Translations under genes and position numbers: made by a program
Notes under the pieces: generated by a model
Database searches by the model: none
What the model was told of the DNA's origin: nothing
The model's input: the letters and a program-made list of their open reading frames with translations, nothing else
Shown here: positions 42,165-53,519 of the stretch, piece after piece
How the letters are laid out: the number at the start of each line of letters is the position of its first letter
How positions within the stretch are numbered: position 1 is the stretch's first letter
NCBI GenBank assembly: GCA_022539475.1
Contig: VCMS01000152.1
Span: 1-64,000, forward strand
Direction of reading: 5' to 3'
From: Gracilaria domingensis
Taxonomy: Eukaryota; Rhodophyta; Florideophyceae; Gracilariales; Gracilariaceae
Length of the DNA stretch: 64,000 bases

Positions 42165-44884
42165 CTACACGCCTGCCTGACTAAAAGTATTGGTTACGTT
42201 CAGTGAAGAACACCTGCATGCCAGTAGGCAAAAGATACAACTGTCCTTCGTTCCAATTTGCTGTGTGAATGTCAAATCAAACCCAGCGTAAGTGTATTTC
42301 CCTGCCCAACTGGGATTCGATTGATGTAGGAGAAACGTTCTGAGAGCATCAACGGCATCTCCAACTTCCTTCATTATTGAGCGCTTATTCGATTGCCACA
42401 AGTCAAATACCTTAATCCGACGCGAGAATTTGGAAGCAGAGAAACACACTCCTTTCTCCGTTTTCTTATGCTTGTGTACAAGGAGAGGACAAATAATTGT
42501 TTCTGCGTCATCATCCCATGTTTCGAAGCGAAGAGGATCGTAACCCTTTCTTCATCTGGTGCTTAAGAAGCTGTAGATCCTCTCCATTCATCAATCGTGA
42601 CAATGTCATATTTTGCAAAACCATGTCCGCCAACCAGTCTTTATGCTGAATGAGAACCTTCGTTCTTCCTCTGCCACTGTTGGCGTTGTATAATTCGGTC
42701 ATGTTGTTCATTATTCTTGCCGTTAACTTAGAGTCCTTCAATTTCGACAATCTTGGTGCCACAAGAACTCGAATATCCTCCAAAAAACTAAAGTCAGCTC
42801 CATCCATGTCTAACTCTATTCTGTTAGAACCTCTATCGACCACAAGATCGTCAAGAAATATTCTATCTCGCACGGATGCAATCCTTTTTTGCACGAATGT
42901 AAGAAGCTCACATTCGCCAAATCCAGTGTCAAGACTACCTTCATTCCACACATTACTGGTTTCCAATAGCGAAAGCATAGAATCGAGAGTAACTTGCTTT
43001 GACGTATCGTAGAAGAACAAGAGGTTGCAGTCGACTACAGCTTGCAATAACTCACTAATTTCTTCTGCAGCTAAACCATTTGAATCTCTTGTGTGTAAAT
43101 GAGACTTCAGCAACGTTATAAATTTGTCTGATGTTCCAAAAGGGGACAGAACTTCTTCCAATTTCTCCGTCGCGGAACGAAGAAAACACCCCTTTCTCTT
43201 CTCAGCGTTTGCCTCCAAACTTCTGTTACTTCCTTGAATACCTCTCGTACTCCTCCAAATTGACTCAGCTCGCCTTTCTTGACTTAAACTCAATTGGGTA
43301 GATGATACGCCTGCCTCTTGATCATCTCCGCCTTCTGAACAATTCCCGAAAGGCTTATCTGATTCATTATGGTTTTGAAAGAACTTTAGGGACGTTTTCT
43401 GGTTCGTGACATCAACATTGCATTTGCGCGCAATATCAGTCAGTCGAAACCTTTTTTTTCTGCCTAAAAAATGATTATCCGGCAAAGGAATGTGTCGACG
43501 GCCACTTACATCGTCACTGATCATTAACGACAACTGAACCACATTCTTATGATAAATCCACTTCGAACGGCGGTCGACATACTAAGGAAGATTCATTCCT
43601 TTTGCACACGTCTTCATTAACAGTCCAATCTCGTCAACATGTTTTGGATTTCGAATCGCCACTTCTACTGATGTGTTGTGCGTCAAAGAAGGTCTAGAAG
43701 TCAGGGCATCGCAGAAAAACACAGCGTTTGCGAGCACACTGTTTCTGAAGAAGTCTAAAGTTCGCCCTTGTGCCCACAACGGTGAACGAATTCCCTTCCG
43801 GTCTACATCCCTCAGTTTACACACGATCTTGAAACCTCCCGATCTATACCCAAAACCAATCAAAAACGGGCACCGGAACCGAATAAGAAGTCTGTCAACA
43901 CCGTCGACAGAGAGTGTTGACTCATACTCAACAAAAGAATGAAATCTTCCAAAGGAGAGAAGTTGAACGCCCTTTTCCTTGAGCACAGTGTCTCTGCTTG
44001 CTAGTACCCCATTTGCACCAACCCCTCCTGAAGAAGAGCACCCAACTTTGTGCGCTTGTTTATCTTCTGCTTCGATTTCTTCTCTTAATCGTACCTCCAA
44101 CTCAGAGTTGAGTTGTTCCTTTCCGAGCGTTGGTTCATACCTAACTCTATGAACCGACTTTCTCGAGGGAGGTGGTCTATTTGATAGGGTAAGTCCTCTC
44201 CACCACTCTCTCTCACCTCTCTCGATACACTCTTCTGGAGAAGCGATAACTTGAGCTCTACCAAGATTACCAGGCGTTACATATGGGAAGCATTCTGACG
44301 ACAGGATACAAGCTACAACCCCCGCTTTATGACAGAGCTCCTCGTAAGACGTTGCTGATCTCAGGAAGGAAAAACGTTGTTGAAGAAAGTGGTTAAGAAA
44401 GCTTTACAGCTCACTATCGTTCTTCTCGTTCCGTTTTCGTGCCAGTTCTTGTATATAATCACGAAGGTTCCTTGCCTTGTGTACGGAGCAATGAACGAGA
44501 ATGGTTCTCACTCTTTCGATTCGAATAGATGCAACTTGCCTTTGTGACGAAAGCATCATCACCGCGCCATATTCAGAAACATACATCCGGTTAAATACCC
44601 ATGTGGTAGCTGAGGTAAAAGCTTTGTCTTCATGGGAAAAAAAGAAAGAAGGATACGGATTAACCCCTATGTAAAACTCTAAGCGCTTGAAATACCTCTC
44701 AAGGAACTTCACCATCTCCTCCGCCGTTCTTTCAATGCTGATATGCTCAGCACATACGTACGGCTGAGTAGTGCGGGTTCTTTGGGTACCCGTGGGAAGC
44801 CTCAAGACCAGAAATGTGTGCAATGGCTTTATCCATACATGGCACTTATCAGACGAGTATAATAGAAGTGGAGAGTGAAAATCT
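42165..44884 (-). pseudogene. Large decayed gene of unknown function, about 900 codons
   Basis: One minus-strand frame is open from about 44884 to 42511 except for TAA 44404-44406 and TAG 43582-43584. A 1-nt shift near 42545 then leads into a further 125 residues (PLRFETWDDDAETIICPLLV and so on) ending at 42165. No ATG was found at the 5' end within the open frame, so the start is unknown. Features seen: Cys/His-poor mixed helices, SVHKARNLRDYIQ, a PPPSRKSVHRVRYEP basic segment, a Ser/Gln-rich middle and several Leu-rich helices. No domain is recognised. Divergently placed from the gene at 45526, it could belong to a large DNA transposon. Confidence 0.5.
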
Positions 44885-45005
44885 GAGCGTCAAAGAAGTT
44901 AGAGAGCGGATGAAGAATCAGTGGTCAAGGCACTATCCCTGGCTAAACTTTTCGTGTGATGCAAGGTACCCTACAAGAAATTTTTTCATTTTTGTGACTG
45001 CAAAT

Positions 45006-45360
45006 GGAGTGCATCTTTCGGGGTGTTTAGCCTCCAACTGCACTCTGCTTGTACGCCAACCGCGTTCCAATGTGGCACCCTTGGCAGGGCATTTTAATTT
45101 TTTAAGAGTTTATTTCATTATTGTGAGTGCGCGTGGAGTGCAAATTGAGATCGTGGAGGAAGAAGTGTGGACAATGTGGGTGCAGATGGAGTGCAACATG
45201 TATTGCGTGCACTCCAAGTGCACTCCATGTGCTTAGCGGGCGTCCTCCAATGTGACACCACGAAATTAGGCTGCAATCGCACATTGCTCGCACTCAATGC
45301 GCCATCCGTTTGGCATCCCTGTATCATCCATTGGTGCTATCCAACCTCAAATTGCACTCC
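45006..45360. repeat. Cluster of six GGAGTGCA / TGCACTCC motifs
   Basis: Exact 8-mers at 45006-45013, 45135-45142, 45188-45195 (GGAGTGCA) and at 45208-45215, 45219-45226, 45353-45360 (TGCACTCC). They fill the gap between two divergent decayed genes. They could be transcription-factor sites of a shared promoter or transposase sub-terminal sites. Confidence 0.7.
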
Positions 45361-45525
45361 CCTTCTTCCAAAAATTTCTCATAGGGGTATTTGGAAGAAA
45401 AGCTCAAACTCCGTCCCGAAATGCAAGCGGAGATATGGGGATTTTACCGGTTGGAAGGTAATCCAGGCACACCAGCAGTAATTCTCCAGCATGTAGTGGC
45501 TGAGTGTCTGATGTTCGGATAGAAG

Positions 45526-47216
45526 ATGACCCCCACCGATTTCGTTTCATTGAAAAGATGCGCCTGTTATGGGAAGAGCAGGAAGAAAAGTGAGTATCCT
45601 CGAACACCAGGCATCCTGAGTTTTTGTTTACTGAAGGTGCCAGGGGGCTTGTCACCTCAGAAAGCATTCGCAAAAACTGTGTCGGCTTTTCGAAAAAAGC
45701 AAGATCCGACTAACGATGTCAACCAAGATCAATCTTTTGTGAGCAACTCAGACTTCATATCTGTAACAGAATCTGTTCCATCTTCAGTTTCGAATGTTCC
45801 TTGGCGTGTGAATATTATCATCGACTTAGTAGATAACCATTTCGATACGGAAGACGATTTTGTGGATGCGAGACCAAAGAGTATTGTGGTGCAATCCCAC
45901 GAGTGGGCAAACAAGAGCCGCGTCGCGGAAAGCGCACCTACAGGGTGTTCGAAACCTGCTCTCTATAGAGGTAGATGCAGCAGCAGAACCCTCTGATAGG
46001 GCCAGCGCGATGCCGGGTGTAAGTCCGGGTGGCCCCGATCTGAGCGTGCAGTCAGAGATGAAGGGGAAGAATCGGCGTAGGTATCCGGTTGTTCCGGCGA
46101 GCCAAAGCGAGTGGGGGTATCCAGCCCAACGGTAGGGCGCAACAAAGAATCAGCAAACGAGCTGCACTGCGAAGCATTGACTCGTGATAAACGGGAATAA
46201 GTCCCGAGACTAGTGGGCCAAACCTGTATAACAGGGCAGAGAAACAAGAGCCGTATGACGGAAATAATTACGAATAAACAACAAAAAGAAGCCGTAACGA
46301 CGGTCTAGGACACCTCGGGGACCGATGTGGATAGCAACTCCGGGGATGCGGCGGTTTAGCCCGGTTAGGGATGAAGAACCGTTCGCACGCGGCAAGAGGC
46401 TAGAGCCAAAGGCCTCTTTGAGGTTTACGTCCCGCACAGTGGCGGCGAGTGCCGCCACCTATATAGGGCACTTGAAAATATCAACTAAAAACATCTAACT
46501 ATCCGGCGCTGCCGGCCAACTCCCTACACGTGTGAAACCGTGGCAGGCTTGCCACGGTGCACACGGCATCGGGCCAACTCAGCACACGTGTGCAGAAACA
46601 CTACCCTTCCTAGGCATACCCCAAAATAGGGCCACTACTACAGTAGCCTGTCATAACATGAAATGTCGAAGCCGGTAACGGATCAATAGACTATGAAAAG
46701 CACCTCGGTGCATCCCTCTGCAGGGCGTTTTGCTCTACAAGTATTGGATTCAAATTGGTAATAGAAAATGCGACCAAACCACGAGAACATCGGAAAGAGG
46801 ACAGTAATTGTTGTTTCAATGACAGACTTCAGAAATTCAAGGAGGGTCCACAGGCTTTGAATAAGAAGCGACTCATTTCACCTGTAGAATGTTCGAAAGA
46901 AGTGAATAGTTCACGATCTGTGCTAGACGAAAGTGTAATAATCGTCATAGAAGAAGAGAACAAACAAGAAGAGAAGAAGGAAACAAAGCATGACACTAGA
47001 AATTTATCGGCATTAGTGCATTTGGAAAACATCATTAACGATGTAGATACATCTGTGACAAATGAGATGGCAAGATCACATATGTCGTGGGCAAATGTTA
47101 CCTGTCCGACAAAGATAAAAATGATGAGGAGGGCGTTGAAACTTTTGTACGCAAAGAAGGTTTGGAAAAACAACCAATGTCTTTTTGCGTTGCAAGCGCT
47201 TAGAGAGGAGATATAG
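45526..47216 (+). pseudogene. Unknown gene split in frame by a solo LTR
   Basis: Exon-like parts 45526-45884 and 46740-47216. Taking out the 855-bp LTR and one 5-bp target copy gives a continuous frame of 276 codons ending in TAG at 47214-47216. ATG 45526 follows an in-frame stop. The protein has a basic, Lys/Arg-rich first half (CACYGKSRKKSEYPRTPG), an acidic middle (DNHFDTEDDFVDARPK), a Glu/Lys-rich segment and a helical end (MMRRALKLLYAKKVWKNNQ). No domain is recognised. The insertion truncates the product after about 120 residues. Confidence 0.65.
45885..46739 (+). repeat. Solo LTR, family A, 855 bp
   Basis: TGTGGTGCAATCCC to TTTTGCTCTACA, flanked by a perfect AGTAT duplication (45880-45884 and 46740-46744). 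It is the same family as the 433-bp copy at 59157-59589, which lacks about 420 internal bases. The orientation is assigned from the matching ends only. Confidence 0.93.
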
Positions 47217-47245
47217 ACAGTGACCACCGGAAGAAAGAACGTTTG

Positions 47246-47483
47246 CATGGCATTAGAGGGTCCTTTCAGTAGCTCATACAGTTTTGTAGATGCGAACGCA
47301 GTAGAATCGTGTGTTCCCTTAGAATGCGTAGCAGATACAAAGCAGAATTTGTAGTCTGTCTGTGCTGCCGCTTGAACGCACACAGCGAAGAACAATTTTT
47401 GATTGAAGTACTTTCTAGGATCCTTCACATCGATTCGTTTTGGCTTTGTAATCACGATTGCGATTACATCAGGTGCTGCGAGT
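47246..47483 (-). pseudogene. Harbinger-type DDE transposase fragment
   Basis: Minus-strand reading from 47483: AAPDVIAIVITKPKRID, DPRKYFNQKLFFAVCVQA, KFCFVSATHSKGTHDSTAFA and TKLYELL. This is the DDE_Tnp_4 pattern of PIF/Harbinger transposases, from the first catalytic Asp block through the conserved G-x-H-D-S. The part after this point is out of frame. The part before it was separated when element B inserted at 47484. The gene at 45526-47216 converges on it. Confidence 0.75.
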
Positions 47484-48054
47484 TGTGGTATAGCCGATCG
47501 GTGCGAGCTGTGAGTGGGGAGCCCTGCGTGGGCTCGACCCTGCGGAGGGATGAAACGCGTGACACCCAATAGGTCGGCAGCACCCGCCGTTGCCTATAGT
47601 GCACGGTGACCAAGTGGTAAGCACGCCTGCACTGGTGTGCGGCAGGCATCTATAACCCTCGAGGTCAGCAAAACTAATAGAGGACTACTAGACTTACCAA
47701 TTGGTGACTGTAGAACCGAACTGGTGTCGAATTAGCCTAGTTGGTGCTTGACTTTTCTATTCGGTGTGGGAGGTTGGCGTCTCGGGGGTTTAGTACACCC
47801 GAGCGCCTCTCCGGCTCTCATGGGCCAAGTGCCACGTGGGCCACCGGGAGGTGCATTTGTGGTGCACCACCCCGGCCACATATCTATACTATCTAGTAAA
47901 TATTAATTCCAAATTAATGAAAATAAACTAATTAGTCCTTGCCGAGCCTGCGCTTAGCGTCCCACGTGGTACAGTAGACACACGAGTCCGGGAGCCCATG
48001 ACATCACCACTTGGGCTTGGAGAGCCCCCGTTGAGCCGGCCGAGCTATACTAAA
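47484..48054 (-). repeat. 3' LTR of element B (571 bp)
   Basis: Plus-strand start TGTGGTATAGCCGATCGG. The inner end reads CTATACTAAA where the 5' LTR has CTATACCACA. It contains a tRNA-like segment (47605-47670) and copies of the CCAAGTGG/CCAATTGG motif. Confidence 0.93.
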
Positions 48055-49077
48055 GACCCCCCTCCTACCGACAGGCACGCCCCGTGGCTGTGGAGTCCTC
48101 ACGGGGTTTGCCGCCTCTTCACCAAACGGTCGTCGGTGCACATCGCCTGGCGCACGGCGCGTCTCGCGATGACGCGGAGATGGCACGTCGTTTGACGCGT
48201 TTCGCAGCATGCACTGCAACGCCGTTACTCGCGCTGCAGTGCCCCCTCGTGCGGTATGTGCGATCGTCCCTTACCTTCCTTGTGGCATTGGAACGCGAAA
48301 CCGCGAAACGCGACCATTCAGACTGATCTTGTCGTGCGCCCAGTACCACGTGGTTGTCTTCACCCCCCCCCCCCCACCCCCCCTGGGCTCCTACCGGAGG
48401 AGCCCCTTGTCTCACCTTCGCCTATTCGTCCTCTCCCTTGGCGGGTTAGTACCGGCTTACCATTTGGTCTCGTGCTCCCCGCCGGTGGGGCTCGCAGTTG
48501 TCAACCGATCGGCACGCCGCCCCCTCATGGTATCGCTCCTATCATTCGTTACCCGCTTGGTTCTCTTTCGTTCCTAGGGCTCCCTCTGGGGTGGTTGTGG
48601 CCTCTCTTATTCACGGAACCCACCTAATCGGCACATCAATCCGGTCCCTTCTCAGCGTGTGTCAGGTTGCCCGCGCGGCTTGTCCTTCCTCCGTGGCCCT
48701 TTAGGTCTCGTTTGGTCGTCCAATTGGTGGTGTTTTCGTTTTCTACTGTCTGTCTTACCTTCGCTCCGGTTTCTCCCTCGCGGTTGGTATTCTCCGTGGC
48801 ACGCTCCCGCTCAACCTCGCTCCTTTCGTACCTCATGGGTGATCGAACAGCTTCACCAACGGGGTGGTCAATGACGTTCGAATGCCATGAAAGCGGTGCT
48901 TAAGAGAGTGTCGCTCCCGCCCCTCCAACTGTGGTAGACCACGGGGGTGGGACGGCGCCGTTTCCATCGAGTTACCACGTGGTTGATTCTTCGCAGCTCT
49001 GTCTGCCGTCCCAGACCAGTACCCCGGTGTCCTTTCCATCGGGCGCTGAGACCCCCGTGGTGGCCAACCAATTGGTA
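48055..49077. other. Element B 3' non-coding region with polypurine tract
   Basis: Minus-strand AGGAGGGGGGTC (48055-48066) abuts the LTR and is the 3' polypurine tract. The rest has no domain-bearing frame. It holds a C13-A-C7 run at 48363-48383 and at least six TTGGT-type motifs. It is probably the leader of the aORF transcript. Confidence 0.6.
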
Positions 49078-49100
49078 ATGGAGGAGCCGCTCTACGACCC

Positions 49101-49106
49101 TATAAA
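49101..49106 (+). promoter_or_regulatory. Possible TATA box of the element B antisense gene
   Basis: TATAAA, 85 bp before the ATG at 49186. Unlike elements 1, 2 and C it is about 1 kb from the LTR. It falls inside an open frame that reaches back to ATG 49078, so its use is uncertain. Confidence 0.4.
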
Positions 49107-49185
49107 GGGATATTCCGCTTTTGAAGTTTCCCCCTCATCGGAGGCCAGCCGCTTGGTCCGCGAAACTGCTGTCGCCCGGTCGAGG

Positions 49186-51609
49186 ATGTCAGGCAAGATC
49201 CCTGGGGTAGCGCGCGGCCGTGGCGGTGGCATCTTCAAGCCTAACGCGCGGTCGAGCACACGCTCTCGTCAAGACCCTTACGGTCGCGGTGGGTATGATC
49301 CTTATGCGGCCGCCGCCGGTCCGAGCAAAGTCAACCCTCTTGCGGTCGCCGGTACGGTGGAAGCTCAAAAGCTGAATCCTCATGACCTCAGCAGGACGCA
49401 CGGGCAGCCGCATGCCCACTATGGTGCACGCTTTGCCGATATCTCTGCCCAGTTGGTCGCCCTGGGGAACTGGCCTTTCCACATCAGTTCCTCCTTCTGT
49501 CCCTTGCGGTTCCGCCACATGGGTCTCACGCAGTATACTACGATTGCCCGTTGGGATTGTCTCCGATTGGAAGCGGTGCCTATGGCGCCTCCTCCACCGC
49601 GCAAGGGCGAGAAGCATAGCCGGCTCGGTCGACAACAGTGTTTCCACGCGCGGCAGCGGCACACGAAGTTCCTATACTACATCCCCGTGGCCATACCATC
49701 GGATCTCCCCTTCATCCGCTGCGATGGGGAGGTCGACTAATCCCGCCGTTTGGCAGATATCCCTCACCGCTTGGACGAGCCTGCTACACACATCGAGGTC
49801 GATCTGGATTACGTCGCGTTTGAGCGCCCTTTAGATACCAATTATTGGACTGACCGTGGGAGGTGAGCGACCGATGCGATGGCCGAGAGCCGTGTTCGTC
49901 ACGGTAACAACAGTACGCGGACAATGTCCCTGTTCCACAACGTTGAGTATTGGTCACAGAGCGACCAGAACCGCCGGGCATGGTATATCAATCGACTTTC
50001 TTGGTGGGACCACTTTGAAGTATGTCAGTGGCTGGAAGTGCCGACCCCACCGGTACTTTCGTACTTTGGTAGTAGCATCTCCCTCGAGAGGAACAACACA
50101 TATGCCGTTTGGTCGGTGGTGCGCAGCGAGTGGGCCATTATGGTGGCTATCCTCGCCCTTCAGGCGTCCGTGGAAGGTGTGCCTTGGGACACGCGCTGCC
50201 CTGACACGTCTGTTGGGATCAGCGGGACTCAACCAGTTGGTCGCATCTTCAACATTCCCAACGATGTGATCTGCGACATTCGTGCCATGGGGCTCTCCAA
50301 GATCGTGGAGGGCACCAAGTATACGGCGCAGCAGTTGGACAGCTACCTCACGGCGGTAAGTAACCAAAGTTGGGGTCCTGAACAGGGTTGGGATGTCTAC
50401 GACCCGGAGGTTCATAGCATCGTGCCTCTCCAACAGCAGCATATGGCTGGCGAAGACCCATTTGGTAATGACGATACCGTGATGGTGGCTGCCGAGAACT
50501 ATGACTCCCCCGCGTTGCCTCCGTCGGCGCCCGTACAGGCCACTCCTCCGACCAGCGTGGCTGCGCCTGTCCCAAGTGGTCCAGCAGACCCTCAGGCAGC
50601 TGCTCATCCTCCCGGGCGGGCCGGCCAGGGGCCTCTTCGGGGTGGTTTCCAGTCGCTTCCGGTGAACCCGGTACCCCCTGGTGGTGATAGTGGCGCGATA
50701 CGAAGCGCCCTGGCTCGTCTCAACCACGCCTCGATGGTGCACTTCAACCGTCCTGGTCCAGATGACATCCTTACCGCTGTGGATACTCTCACCAACTTGC
50801 TACCGATGGTCGTTCACCACGAACGGCGCACTAGTGAGCTGCGGCAGTTCCGCGACTACTTTCAGCCCAATCTCTACCGTGAGGTGACAGCCTATGTTGG
50901 TCAGTTGAGCAACCTCGTGGAAGGCCACGCGCCGTTACATGGACCCCCTGTGGAAAGTTTCAACCCGTACAATCCTGCGTCGCAGCAGCCTGCGACCCCG
51001 TTGGTAGGCTTTAGTGGCCTTGGTACGTATCAACCGCCTGGTGGACCTCCTGGTTTCAATCCTTCGGCACCCTTCCATACACCGCTTGGTCCTCATAACG
51101 TTCGTCTTCCTCCAGCAAGTACTGGGGCGGGAGCACCAAGTGGTTTCCAAACTGGTTTCCGTTCGGCTCCGCTTCCGTCGTCGTCCGGCGCTCCGATGAC
51201 ACCTGCTGGTCCTGAACCTTCGGGAGTTGGAGCGCTTCTTGGTCTGGCCCCTGGTGCAGGGCCGTCCAGCGTTCTTGCTCCTAAGCCGGACTCTAGTGGT
51301 ATTCCTCCGACTAGCTTGCCGCCTTCCTTCCATCCACCCACCGGTCCTGCAAACACCTTGCCGGTAGTTAGCAGCGGTAACCCCGCGGGGCCTGCTGCTT
51401 CTGCTCCATTACCAAGTGGTGGTGCGCCATCGAGCGCGGCTAGCGGCGGGGGCGAAGCTCCGCCGGACCTATGTCGGTGTCCTCTGGTCGTGGGGGTTCC
51501 GTTTCGTCTCGCGGGACCTCCCGTGGACGTGGTCACGGTCGTGGAACCAGTCGTGGACGCGGACGTGGCCGTGGTTCTGCCAAGGCCTTCTAAGTTACCT
51601 CGTGGTTAG
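49186..51609 (+). pseudogene. Antisense accessory protein (aORF) of element B
   Basis: One frame of about 808 codons from ATG 49186 (ATG 49078 upstream in frame) with stops TAA 49738-49740 and TGA 49864-49866. The N-terminus is RG-rich (GVARGRGGGIFKPN). The middle has SRSDQ-like and SYFGSSISLERNNTYAVWSV then SEWAIMVAILAL, matching the SYIGSR and EWAARVA blocks of the other aORFs. The long C-terminal half is Pro/Gly/Ser-rich. At the end a 1-nt shift near 51467 would replace the annotated tail by GRGGSVSSRGTSRGRGHGRG and GRGRGRG, an RGG-type RNA-binding tail ending at about 51593. Both ends thus look fit for nucleic-acid binding. Function is otherwise unknown. Confidence 0.7.
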
Positions 51610-51804
51610 CGCTTGTGAGTCCGTCTTTGACTAGTAAAGTGTCTTGCCTTGTGCGTTATGATCTGGTTCCATTTTCCTGTTAGGTTAGTTATCATTTCAT
51701 GTGACGTTTGGCGTTCAACGGCTTAGACAACCCCCCCCTCCTTAGCGACGCGTACGACGCGAAGCAGTACCAGTTGGTGGGGGCGTTCGCCCCTGTTTGC
51801 GCCA
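51610..51804. other. Convergent spacer with an internal polypurine tract
   Basis: Between aORF and pol. It contains minus-strand CTAAGGAGGGGGGGG (51731-51745) and an ACCAGTTGGT motif at 51768. No gene is seen. Confidence 0.45.
51731..51743 (-). promoter_or_regulatory. Internal polypurine tract of element B
   Basis: Minus-strand AAGGAGGGGGGGG just downstream of the chromodomain stop. It is like the tracts inside the linker of elements 1, 2 and C but not within coding sequence. Confidence 0.5.
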
Positions 51805-53519
51805 CTATCTGATAATGAAGTTGTTAGTGATCTGACCAGGTAGTTCCATAGAGTCGTACTCTGGCGACCATCCGTACCATCTTACCCTGTAGCGGATACC
51901 CTTTGTGGTGTGTTCGTGACCTACAATAGTGTCAATAGCACACTCCTGGGTCTCCTCTTGAGGTTGTGACTTTTCCGTTTGGTCGTGGGGTGCGTGGCTC
52001 CCCCTGGGTGGTGTGACCTGTTGGTCTCGCCGTGGCGCGATCTCCTGTGCCTATTGGGTCGTGGGGTCAGCCGTTACGGCCCTGATGGACGGTTGACCGC
52101 TCGGTTGACTCGTCAGAGGAGGGGCTGTGGGAGACGTTTCTTCCCTTTGCCCTTCCTTCTGAGTTGGCTCACCTATTGGTTGTGTATGCGGTGTCGTCGT
52201 TTGTGCGGCCTTGGCAATTCTGTCGATGGAGACGGTGTTCTCTAAGCCATCCATTATGACCGTAGCGGTATGCTCATCGGAGCGAATCACCTTATATGGT
52301 CCCGTCGACTTGGGTAGTAGTTTGGAGTTGATATCCTTCTCAATGCGGATGTCTTCTTCCATTTCCGCTGGCGTCGGTCGTTTACCTTTTGGTGGTACGT
52401 CGATGAAAACCATGTCTCCTGCTACCACTTCGGCTACTCTGCTCACCGTTCGGTCATAATCTGCTTTATACCGATCTTAGGCTGCTGTCATTTTGAGTTT
52501 GGCAGCAGCCAAAGCGGCGCGTAACTTCCGGAGTGTGTTTCGCTTGACCTTCGCAGGTGTGAGTGTCCCTGCCGCTTTCGAGCGGTCGGGTCCGGGCTGG
52601 ACGATAATGCCATGTAGTGTTCGTGAAAGTACCGGGTCAAACGGGGTCGTTTGGGTGACCCTGTGGACCTGGAGGTTGTACGCATATGTCAATGGTTGGA
52701 CGTATTCTGACCATGTGGTTTGATGCTCTTCGACGTAGTGCCGTAGGCGTGCCACTAGGGTCTTATTGAACCGTTCCACTTGGCCGTTTGTTTGCAGATG
52801 ATAGGCCGTGGTACAGTAGTGCTTGACCCCCAGCATGGTGCAAACCGCCTCAAAGAACTTAGAAGCTAGGTTCGAACCATTATCGGTGAGTAGGTACATA
52901 GGAGCACCGTATGGGTAGACCCAGTTCTCCAAGAAGGCTGTCGCCAGTGTCGTTGCCGTTTGGTTCTTCAGGGTTATGGCCATGGTGAGCTTCGTGAACC
53001 TATCGATTATGACTACTACAAAGCGAAAACCCTCCGAGGTCTTTGGCAGGGGCCCCAGTATGTCGATCGCGACGAATTCCAGGGGCCCCGCCGTCGGGAA
53101 TAGCTTCAGGTATTTCCCTTGCTTCCTCACACCACCTCGGGTCTTTATGCACGAATTGCATTGAGCCACATAGGTATATACGTCGTTTGCCATGTGCGGC
53201 CAGTAGAATTGCCTCCGAAGGGTGTAGTACAACCGCGTGGCTCCAGGGTGTCCCGAAAGCCGTGGGTTGTGTGACAAATACAACACCCTTTGTCTTAGTG
53301 ACTCAGGTACGACCTTCTGGAGAGCTCCGTCTAAAGATGAGCGTCTGATGAGGTACCAATTGTGGTCGACATCGAACTGAGAATCCTTCTTTCCTACTAG
53401 GTCAGCGAGCGTTTTGCACAGCCTATCAGCCGATTGTTCGCGTAGGAATTCCTCACTGGTGATTGGAGCGTGTTCTCCTTCTTCCACACCCAGAGAGGTG
53501 AATTGACGTCCGGATGATA
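51805..53519 (-). pseudogene. pol: Element B integrase with GPY module and chromodomain
   Basis: One minus-strand frame, the same as RT, from about 53519 to TAG 51805-51807, with stops TAA 52477-52479 and TAG 52051-52053 (both compatible with CAA or CAG changed by C-to-T). Zinc module SHNPRLSGHPG with CNSCIKTRG. Catalytic D, D, E in VAIDILGPL, LLTDNGSNL and NGQVERFNK. GPY module LPKSTGPYKVIRS. Pro/Thr-rich tail ending TADP as in the related elements. Last comes a chromodomain with ECAIDTIVGHEHTTKG and YRVRWYGWSPEYDS. This copy shows that the chromodomain is translated as the C-terminus of pol. Confidence 0.9.

Noticed and set aside
48363-48383. Poly-C run
   Set aside because: A simple homopolymer. 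It is near but separate from the true polypurine tract at 48055-48066.
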